Positions 18,930-24,984 of a DNA stretch of 64,000 nt are shown here, piece by piece; the first letter of the stretch is position 1, and every line of letters starts with the position of its first letter. The DNA comes from an uncultured bacterium (GTDB lineage Bacteria > Acidobacteriota > Thermoanaerobaculia > Thermoanaerobaculales > Thermoanaerobaculaceae), in the NCBI GenBank assembly GCA_937924755.1, contig CALEVZ010000014.1:62001-126000 (forward strand), in the 5' to 3' direction. The notes under the pieces were generated by a model. That model had not been told where the DNA came from. It did not search any database and was given only the letters and a program-made list of their open reading frames with translations. The translations under genes and the position numbers were made by a program.

Positions 18930-20099
18930 CTACAACTCCCGCAGGGCCGCAGCCACGGGAAGGCGCGCCGCGCGCAGCGCCGGCGGCAACCCACCGATCA
19001 CCCCCATCAGCAGAGAGAACCCCACTCCCGTCAGCAGCAGCGAGGGTGTCACCCGGAAGGCGAAGGACAGGTGCGAGAACGTCTGCCAGTTGATGGTGCC
19101 GGTGGTGAGACCGTTGAGCGGCAGCACCAGGACGCAGCCGAGCAGGCCGCCCGCCAGGGCGATCAGCAGCGACTCGACGAGGAACGAGACGACCACCGCG
19201 GCGCCGGCGAACCCCAAGGCTCGCATGGTGGCGATTTCCCGTCCCCGCTGGGCGACCGCCGAGTACATGGTGTTGAGGGCCGCGAACACCGCCCCGATGC
19301 CCATGACCAGCGCGATGAACGTCCCCAGCACGGTGATCAGCCGGGTGAGCTGGCGGGACTGCTTCTCGTAGTACTCCACCTCGCGGTCCACCTGCACGGT
19401 CAGGCGCGGGTCGGCGGTGACCGCATCCTTGAACTGCGACAGGGCGTCGGCGCTCGTCAGGCGCACGGTCATGGACTGGAAGATGTTTTGCGGGCGCTGG
19501 AACACCTGGTTCAAGACATTCGCGTCGCACCACAGCTCGGAGTCGAAGGCGCTGCCGCTGGCGTCGAACACCCCCACCACGGTCCAGTCCCCGCCGCCGA
19601 AACGAACCCGGCTCCCCAGACCCAGGCCGGCGTAGGCGCGCGACGCGTTGCGGCCCACCACCAGCTCCGCGAGCCCCGGCTCGAAGGCCCGGCCGGCGAC
19701 GATCCGCACCGCCGGCCGCACCGCAAAAGCGCGCGGCGAGGTACCGCGCACCTGCACGTTGGCGTCCGTGCCCGTCGCCGCCAGGGGAAAGGCCGCCACC
19801 ACCACCGCCTCGGCGCTGGCGAGCGGGCCGCGCTCGTCCCGCCTCACCCCGGGGGCGTTTTCGATCACCCGCACCTGATCCAGCGTGATCAACGACTCCA
19901 TCTCCGAGGAGGCGCCGGCGCGCCGCACGATGGCGTTCTCCGCCGCCCCCGAAGCCACCAGCGTCGCCCGAAAACCACTCGCCAGCGCCAACATCGCCAC
20001 GAACACCGCCACCGTGCCGGCGATGCCGACCACCGCCACGATGGCGGAAACCCAGCGCTGGCGCACGCTGCGGACGTTGTAGATCAAAGGTATGGCCAC
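18930..20099 (-). CDS. FtsX/MacB-like ABC transporter permease (B)
   Basis: The 389-residue permease has the FtsX-like layout: one N-terminal helix (AIVAVVGIAGTVAVFVAMLALASGF), a large periplasmic MacB-type domain (VVGRNASRAYAGLGLGSRV, WTVVGVFDASGSAFDSE) and three C-terminal helices beginning at ITVLGTFIALVMGIGAVFAALNTMYSA. The stretch RGREIATMRALGF is the usual cytoplasmic motif before helix 3. It follows the first permease by 3 nt, so the pair probably forms a heterodimer with the upstream ATPase. Such systems export or extract lipids, lipoproteins or peptides using a periplasmic adaptor. Confidence 0.9.
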   Translation of the reverse strand: MAIPLIYNVRSVRQRWVSAIVAVVGIAGTVAVFVAMLALASGFRATLVASGAAENAIVRRAGASSEMESLITLDQVRVIENAPGVRRDERGPLASAEAVVVAAFPLAATGTDANVQVRGTSPRAFAVRPAVRIVAGRAFEPGLAELVVGRNASRAYAGLGLGSRVRFGGGDWTVVGVFDASGSAFDSELWCDANVLNQVFQRPQNIFQSMTVRLTSADALSQFKDAVTADPRLTVQVDREVEYYEKQSRQLTRLITVLGTFIALVMGIGAVFAALNTMYSAVAQRGREIATMRALGFAGAAVVVSFLVESLLIALAGGLLGCVLVLPLNGLTTGTINWQTFSHLSFAFRVTPSLLLTGVGFSLLMGVIGGLPPALRAARLPVAAALREL

Positions 20100-20102
20100 G
20101 GC

Positions 20103-21242
20103 TCAGACCCTCCGCAGCGCGTCGACCACCCGCAGGCGCATGGCCGACACCGCCGGAAGCAGCCCTGCCGCCAGACCGACCAGCAGCGCCAGGAAAAGCC
20201 CCACCACCAGATCCCAGGTGGGCAGAAAGACGGTGAAACCCGGCAGCGCCTGCGTCAAAGCCGGGGTGACCAGCTTGGCCGCGGTGATTCCCGCCAACCC
20301 CCCGACACCCGCCACCAGCACCGATTCGCTCAGCACCAGCAGCAGGGCGAAGCGATCGGAAAACCCCAAGGTCTTGAGCACCGCCAGCTCGGTGGTCCGC
20401 TCCCGCACCGACAGTGCCTGCGTGTTGCCGGTCACCAGCAGCAACGTGAAGAACACCACCCCGCCGATGATCAGGATCAGCGCCTCGATATTGCCCATCT
20501 GCTTGGCGAAGGAAGCGGCGAAGGCGCGCTCGGGTTCGGTCTTGGTCTCGAAGGGGGAGTTGGCGAAGCGCTCGTCGATGGCGCGCGACACCGCCGCTGC
20601 GTCGACCCCGTCGCCCACCCGCACGATGTACCACCCCACCAGCCCCTTGATCCACTCCGGACCGCGCTCTTCCAGGTAGTCGCGCCGGAACCAGAACTGC
20701 CCCTCGTCGTCCCCCGGCCGGCTGCCGCGGTAGATGGCGCGAACGTTGAACTCCCAAATCCCGGGAAAGATGGTGCCGCGAATCGGGATGCGATCCCCGA
20801 GCTTCCACCCGTAGCGCTGGGCCAGCGCGGCCCCCACCACGCATCCCTGGCGGTCGCCGGCAAAGGCCTGCCACTGCTCGTCGGGGATCACGAACTCGGA
20901 GAACATTCCGCGGTAGCTTTCGTGGTCGACGGCGTACTGCGGGAAGAAGTTGCGTTCGTCCTGGTAGACGCCGCCGAACCAGTTGGCGGAGGTCACCGCC
21001 TGCACGCCGGCCAGCTGCAGCAGCCGTTCGCGGTAGGAGACCGGCAGCGGCTGGATGATCGACACCCGGTTGATGACCACCAGGCGATCCGCCCCGGCCA
21101 CCTCGACTCCCTGGTAAAACGCGAAGTGGATCGCCGCCAGCAGACCGAACAGGAACAGCGCGACGGCGAACGAGCCGACGGTCAGGAGGGTGCGCGTCTT
21201 CTTGCGGCGCACATTGGCCAGCACCAGACCCAGGTACTTCAC
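20103..21242 (-). CDS. FtsX/MacB-like ABC transporter permease (A)
   Basis: The 379-residue permease has the same topology as its downstream neighbour: an N-terminal helix after RRKKTRTLLTVGSFAVALFL, a periplasmic domain, then helices starting at LILIIGGVVFFTLLLVTGNT. The coupling motif RERTTELAVLKTLGF is clear. It overlaps the ATPase gene by ATGA. It is not closely similar to permease B, so a recent tandem duplication is unlikely. The substrate is unknown. Confidence 0.9.
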   Translation of the reverse strand: MKYLGLVLANVRRKKTRTLLTVGSFAVALFLFGLLAAIHFAFYQGVEVAGADRLVVINRVSIIQPLPVSYRERLLQLAGVQAVTSANWFGGVYQDERNFFPQYAVDHESYRGMFSEFVIPDEQWQAFAGDRQGCVVGAALAQRYGWKLGDRIPIRGTIFPGIWEFNVRAIYRGSRPGDDEGQFWFRRDYLEERGPEWIKGLVGWYIVRVGDGVDAAAVSRAIDERFANSPFETKTEPERAFAASFAKQMGNIEALILIIGGVVFFTLLLVTGNTQALSVRERTTELAVLKTLGFSDRFALLLVLSESVLVAGVGGLAGITAAKLVTPALTQALPGFTVFLPTWDLVVGLFLALLVGLAAGLLPAVSAMRLRVVDALRRV

Positions 21243-21964
21243 GCCCGCGCCGCCTCCCCGGCGGCCTCCACCAACACCCCCTTGTCCAGGTGCAGGACAC
21301 AGTCGGCGCGCTCGGCGGCGCGCGGGTCGTGGGTGACCATGAGGATGGTCTTGCCGTACTCCCTGGCCAGCGCCGTGAGCAGATCCAGGATTTCCCCGGC
21401 GCTGGCGCGGTCCAGATCGCCGGTCGGCTCGTCGCAGAGCAGGAACGAGGGATCGGCGACGATGGCGCGGGCGATGGCGACACGCTGCTCCTGCCCGCCC
21501 GACAGCTGGCGCGGGAAGTGGTCCATGCGATCGGCCAGACCCACCAACGCCAGCGCCGTCTCCACCTGCCGGCGGCGCTGGGCGCGGTCGAGCCTGGTCA
21601 GCAGCAGCGGCAGCTCCACGTTGCCGAACGCGGTGAGAACAGGCAACAGATTGTACATTTGAAAGATAAACCCCACGTGCCGGGCCCGCCAGCGGGTCAG
21701 CTTGGCGGCGGACATACGCGTCAGCTCGTCGCCGTCCACGGTGATGCTCCCCGCGGAGGGCACGTCCAGGCCGCCGAGCAGGTTGAGCAGCGTCGTCTTG
21801 CCCGAACCCGAGGGGCCCATGAACGCCACGAACTCCCCCCGGCCCACGTCCAGATTGAGGCCCTGCAGGACGTGGATCTCCTCGCTGCCCCGCTGGTAGC
21901 GCTTGTCCAGGTTGCGCACCCGGATCAGCGTCTCCGCTCCATCCTCGCCGTCCACCCTCACCAT
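21239..21964 (-). CDS. ABC transporter ATP-binding protein (LolD/MacB type)
   Basis: This 241-residue ATPase has Walker A GPSGSGKTTLLN, Q-loop region IFQMYNLLPVLTAFGNVELP, signature LSGGQEQRVAIARAI, Walker B FLLCDEPTGDLD and switch His in MVTHDPRAAERAD. The arrangement and LLPVLTAFGNVELPLL place it in the LolD/MacB exporter subfamily. I chose the ATG at 21964 because GGGAGG precedes it by 5 nt; the track start is 12 codons upstream. It lies between the adaptor gene and the two permease genes. Confidence 0.95.
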   Translation of the reverse strand: MVRVDGEDGAETLIRVRNLDKRYQRGSEEIHVLQGLNLDVGRGEFVAFMGPSGSGKTTLLNLLGGLDVPSAGSITVDGDELTRMSAAKLTRWRARHVGFIFQMYNLLPVLTAFGNVELPLLLTRLDRAQRRRQVETALALVGLADRMDHFPRQLSGGQEQRVAIARAIVADPSFLLCDEPTGDLDRASAGEILDLLTALAREYGKTILMVTHDPRAAERADCVLHLDKGVLVEAAGEAARA

Positions 21965-22022
21965 GCCGTCCTCCCTGTGACGCCGAACGTCGCCCGGCAC
22001 GGCAGGTGCCGCTCGCGCCCGA

Positions 22023-23237
22023 TCACCGCCGCACCCGTGCGCGCCTGCCGTCCCTCAGCTCGCCCTCGGCCGCCGTCACCACCGGCTCACCGGCGCTCAC
22101 GCCGGCGAGAATCTCGACGCTGTCGCCACGCTCGCGACCGGTGCCGACCGCCCGCCGCTCGATCACCCCGTCCCTCAGCACGTACACCACCTGGCCTGCA
22201 CCCTCCCGGTGCACCGCCCGCGACGGCACCACCGCCCGCGGGGCCGCAACCGCCTCCTGCGGCGTCTCGCCCTCCAGGAACGCCACCTTGACCCCCATGT
22301 CGGGGAGGATGCGGGGGTCGAGCCGGTCGAAGGAAATTCGCACCTTTACCGTCGCCTTCTGGCGATCCGCCGAGGGGATCACGGTGCGCACCGCGGCCGG
22401 CAGCCGCCAGTCCGGGTAGGCGTCCAGGGTGGCCTCCACCCGCTGGCCGGGCACCACCCGGGCGATGTACGACTCGTTGACGTCCACCTCGATTTCCAGC
22501 GACGTCATGTCGACGATGGTGGTGATCCCGGTGCGGGTGAACGATCCCCCGGCCGACACCGGCGAGACCATCTCCCCCGGTTGCGCGTCCTTGGACACCG
22601 CGATGCCCGCGAAGGGGGCGCGGATCGTGCAGTTCTCCAGATCCTGCTGCAGCACCTCGACCTGCGCCCTGGCCGCGCGCACCCGCTCGCGGGCCAGGGC
22701 GATCTGCGCTTCCAGACTCTCGGTCAGCGTGCGCGCCGCATCCGCCGCCTGCTCCGTGCCGACCCCTTCCGCCAGCAGGGCGAGGGCGCGCACCTGCTCG
22801 CGGCGGGCGTTCTCCAGGCGCACCTCGAAGTCCGCCAGACCCGCCTGCGCCACCGCCACCTCGGCCGCGGCGGCGGCCAGGCGCCGCCTGGCGTCCGAGT
22901 CGTCGAGCCGCGCCAGCACCTGTCCGGCCTCCACCGCCATCCCTTCGTCCACCAGCACCTCGGTCACCCGGCCGGTGATCTTCGCCGCCACCGTGGCGCG
23001 CAGGCGCGGCGTCACGTACCCGGAGGCGTTCAGCACCGGAGCCGACCCCGCCGGCCCCGCCGCCTGCGCCGCCGCGACCTCCACCGTCATGGGTCGGCGC
23101 ATCCCCAGCCACGCGGCGGCGAGCCCGACCAGCAGCACCCCCGGCGCCACCCACAGGAGCCACGGCCGCCGCGACGGCCCCTCCGACGCCCTGGCGCTCG
23201 GGTCGATCCGCAGGGCACCGATCTCAGGTTTGCCCAT
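22023..23237 (-). CDS. Periplasmic adaptor (membrane fusion) protein of ABC exporter
   Basis: The 404-residue adaptor has an N-terminal membrane anchor (WLLWVAPGVLLVGLAAAWLG), a biotinyl/lipoyl-like barrel (ASGYVTPRLRATVAAKITGRV, VLVDEGMAVEAGQVLARLDD), a coiled-coil hairpin of about 90 residues (VEVLQQDLENCTIRAPFAGI at its exit) and a beta-barrel domain. The HlyD/MacA-type organisation and the ABC genes behind it indicate a MacAB-like complex. No dedicated TolC gene is adjacent; the TolC homologue at 38-39 kb could be shared. The ATG at 23237 has RBS GGGAGAGG. Confidence 0.92.
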   Translation of the reverse strand: MGKPEIGALRIDPSARASEGPSRRPWLLWVAPGVLLVGLAAAWLGMRRPMTVEVAAAQAAGPAGSAPVLNASGYVTPRLRATVAAKITGRVTEVLVDEGMAVEAGQVLARLDDSDARRRLAAAAAEVAVAQAGLADFEVRLENARREQVRALALLAEGVGTEQAADAARTLTESLEAQIALARERVRAARAQVEVLQQDLENCTIRAPFAGIAVSKDAQPGEMVSPVSAGGSFTRTGITTIVDMTSLEIEVDVNESYIARVVPGQRVEATLDAYPDWRLPAAVRTVIPSADRQKATVKVRISFDRLDPRILPDMGVKVAFLEGETPQEAVAAPRAVVPSRAVHREGAGQVVYVLRDGVIERRAVGTGRERGDSVEILAGVSAGEPVVTAAEGELRDGRRARVRR

Positions 23238-23296
23238 GCCACCTCTCCCTGATGCGTGCCTACGCACACGCGCCGGCAAAGTTTCCCCGGCCGCCC

Positions 23297-23314
23297 GTGA
23301 AGTTGACGTGAAGT
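23297..23314. promoter_or_regulatory. 11-bp-phased direct repeat upstream of the adaptor-ABC operon
   Basis: GTGAAGT occurs twice with a 4-nt spacer, giving an exact 11-bp period, about 60 nt upstream of the adaptor start. Seven-base direct repeats spaced by four bases are the layout of sites bound by OmpR/PhoB-family response regulators. It is a candidate operator for the exporter operon; the regulator is not in view. Confidence 0.35.
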
Positions 23315-23708
23315 CTCATTCGTCCCGGAGAGCCGCTCCCACCCCTCCCCACCGCCAATTGGAGGCCACGAGAACGCCCCAAGCTTTGCGGCCGGCGGCC
23401 GGCTCGGCGGGCCTCGCCGCACGCCTGCTCGACGACGGAAGCCCCTCCACGTTTCTCCCGATTCACCTTCATGGCGGATTCTGCTCGCAGACTTCTGTGC
23501 TTCCGGCTTGGCATTGCATGCTGGCGACGCATATTCCGTTCGGTGCCCCGCAACATTTATAAGATGTGCACTAGCCCTTGTTCGTAGACGTTTGACCGTT
23601 CTGTTGCACTCCCCGGTCAGAAAGTTGACCATCCAACGTTCGGAACGTTGACCACCCTCGGCAGAGGTCCGGCAGCTTGGCGCGTAGCGGCAAGCGACCG
23701 GAGAAACG

Positions 23709-23999
23709 ATGCTGAGGATGGATCGCGTACACGTCATTCGGCACAAGGTGTTGATGGAGGGGTTCTCGATCCGGAGATTGGCGCGGCAGCCGGGAGTGAG
23801 CCGACAGGTGGTGCGCAGCCACCTCGCGACCTCGCAGCCGGTCCGGCGGGAGACCGGCCCGCGGCCGAGGCCGGTGCTGGCGCGGATTGCGAGGCGCATA
23901 TCCGCAATCGCGCAGGCGATGGAGTTCGCCCGGGAGGGGAAATTGATGTACCACTGCCCGCCGGCCTTTCGCTTGATGAGCTGGACCTTGGTTGGGTAA
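23709..23999 (+). pseudogene. istA: Truncated IS21 transposase IstA, N-terminal fragment
   Basis: The first about 65 residues match an IS21 IstA start: MDRVHVIRHKVLMEG, the helix-turn-helix SIRRLARQPGVSRQVVRSHL, then PVRRETGPRPRPVL. A full IstA has 340-500 residues including a DDE catalytic core; none of that is present. From about codon 65 (SAIAQAMEFAR) the frame runs into unrelated DNA and stops at 23999. The fragment cannot encode an active transposase. Confidence 0.7.
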
Positions 24000-24004
24000 C
24001 CCAT
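23936..24004 (-). pseudogene. N-terminus of a small transposon-associated (AbrB-like) protein, broken
   Basis: On the minus strand, GAGGTG precedes an ATG giving MGYPTKVQLIKRK and QWYINFP. From memory this is the conserved start of a small protein found beside transposases in many proteobacteria, which continues SAIAQAMEFARGE. Here the minus frame instead reads SRANSIACAIAD. The missing SAIAQAMEFAR is found in place on the plus strand at 23901-23935, so the next 35 bp appear inverted. Downstream sequence is istA, so the gene is dead. Confidence 0.5.
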
Positions 24005-24018
24005 GAAGCACCTCGGCG

Positions 24019-24038
24019 CTCTAGTCTTCCAACTAGAG
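24019..24038. repeat. Perfect 7-bp hairpin (CTCTAGT/ACTAGAG)
   Basis: CTCTAGT, a 6-nt loop and ACTAGAG form a perfect stem just outside the broken small gene. It may be part of the original insertion element or a transcription stop. No T-run follows on either strand. Confidence 0.4.
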
Positions 24039-24134
24039 ACCGTAGAACACAAGGTGTGTCCAGCCCAGCGCCATCTCCTCTCCCCAGCTCTCCACAATGC
24101 CTGTGTTCATCCAGCCAAGAGCCAAACACGAGGG

Positions 24135-24152
24135 ACAGGCAGGAGTGCCTGT
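24135..24152. repeat. Short palindromic repeat ACAGGCAGGAGTGCCTGT
   Basis: ACAGGCA and TGCCTGT form a perfect 7-bp stem with a GGAG loop, in non-coding DNA between the insertion-sequence remnant and the zinc-ribbon gene. The sequence has the look of a dispersed intergenic (REP-like) element, but only one copy is in this window. Whether it recurs in the genome cannot be judged here. Confidence 0.4.
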
Positions 24153-24259
24153 TCTCCCGAGGCAGCGGTGTCCGTGCCCAAGCCGGCGTGGGGTGAGTTC
24201 TAGAGTGTCTCCGGGTGCGGGGTGGGCTTTGCTATCCTCTGTGGCCGCGAGGGAAGGCC

Positions 24260-24505
24260 GTGCGCTGTCCCCAGTGCGACTCCACCCGCATGCGCCGCTC
24301 GCGGTCCCGCAATCGGCGGGAACGCCGCATCCGCTTCTTCCTGCCGGTGCGCTACTACCGCTGCCACGAGTGTAACTGCCGGGTGCCGCGCCTCACCGCC
24401 CGGGCGCTGGGCGAAGCGGTCGGCCGCTACGCCCTTCTCATCGTCGGCGCCGTGCTGCTGTGGCGAGCCTTCCGCTTCGTGTTTTCATTCCTCTTGGGCT
24501 ATTGA
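24260..24505 (+). CDS. Small zinc-ribbon protein with C-terminal membrane helix
   Basis: The 81-residue protein begins at GTG 24260 (RBS GAGGGA) with VRCPQCDSTRMRR. A second Cys pair, YRCHECNCR, completes a four-Cys zinc ribbon. A single hydrophobic helix (YALLIVGAVLLWRAFRFVF) follows, so the ribbon probably sits at the inner face of the membrane. The basic stretch SRSRNRRERRIR lies between the Cys pairs. The role is unknown. It survives intact beside insertion-sequence debris. Confidence 0.7.
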   Translation: MRCPQCDSTRMRRSRSRNRRERRIRFFLPVRYYRCHECNCRVPRLTARALGEAVGRYALLIVGAVLLWRAFRFVFSFLLGY

Positions 24506-24577
24506 CGCGGGCCGCGCCGCTGAGGCAGGGCCAGGTGAGATGGAATGGAACTGGGGATCAGTGAAAGGACACTCAAT

Positions 24578-24799
24578 GTGACCAAACCCACAGGGAGATT
24601 CGCGCGCAAGGGTGACTTCCCCCCTCGCATCGTCGGCGAGGAGGCGGTGCTGGTACCGGGTCACGGCGGCGGCGACGAGGACTCCATCTACACGCTCAAC
24701 GACGTCGGCGCCGCCATCTGGAAACTCATCGAGCCCCACCGCGACGCCCCCGGGATCGGCCGCCCGTCCCGCACACCACGCACTGCACGAGCCCAGTAG
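24578..24799 (+). CDS. PqqD-like (RRE domain) protein, C-terminally truncated
   Basis: The first 45 residues resemble a PqqD/RiPP-recognition-element protein: PPRIVGEEAVLVP, then DSIYTLNDVGAAIWKLIE. The second half of the domain, normally helices ending in an LxxLxxxGL pattern, is replaced by a Pro/Arg/Thr-rich tail (GRPSRTPRTARAQ). No RiPP precursor, radical SAM maturase or other PQQ gene is nearby. PqqD-family proteins bind leader peptides or act as small regulators. The start at GTG 24578 follows AAAGGA; an ATG-like start at 24545 is possible. It is probably a decayed gene. Confidence 0.55.
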   Translation: MTKPTGRFARKGDFPPRIVGEEAVLVPGHGGGDEDSIYTLNDVGAAIWKLIEPHRDAPGIGRPSRTPRTARAQ

Positions 24800-24984
24800 C
24801 ATCCGCACCCACCATCCGAAGCGGCTCAGATCCTCCCACCACGAGGAACCCTCCCCAATCCCCGCCGTCGGCACCTCAGCATCACCTTGACCCCGCCTCT
24901 TTCGAGCCCCAACCTCGTCTCGGTAAAAATAAATTCTTATCCGTCCCCAGCGCCGTGCGCCGGACCGCGTTGCCTCCAGGCCTT
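24800..24984. other. Non-coding gap after the PqqD-like gene
   Basis: No gene is visible. It contains one AT-rich patch (GGTAAAAATAAATTC) that stands out in this GC-rich DNA. This lies downstream of the minus-strand mscS and may mark its transcript end, but no stem is adjacent to a T-run. Confidence 0.35.

Larger units (their letters stand above)
23579..24004 (+). mobile_element. IS21-family insertion sequence remnant (left end)
   Basis: The left boundary is placed at TG in TGTTCGTAGACG, as IS21 elements begin with TG. Three copies of a GTTGACC-like repeat follow (23590-23597 as GTTTGACC, 23624-23630, 23647-23653), matching the repeated transposase-binding sites at IS21 ends. The istA start lies at 23709. 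Only about 60 codons of istA remain and istB and the right end are missing, so the element is immobile. The segment beyond about 23900 belongs to something else (see next entries). Confidence 0.65.

Noticed and set aside
17644-21483. 1279-aa minus-strand ORF
   Set aside because: Only its last 389 residues form a protein (binding lipoprotein with its own signal and RBS). The rest is an open frame across the permease and ATPase genes.
18804-21662. 952-aa plus-strand ORF
   Set aside because: Antisense to the ABC exporter genes; composition and lack of motifs mark it as a GC-driven shadow.
23253-23266. TGCGT/ACGCA inverted repeat before the adaptor gene
   Set aside because: Five base pairs with a 4-nt loop is too short to separate from chance in GC-rich DNA.
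24910-24945. AT-rich patch as a terminator or origin
   Set aside because: No stem next to a T-run, and no DnaA-box cluster; it stands out only by composition.
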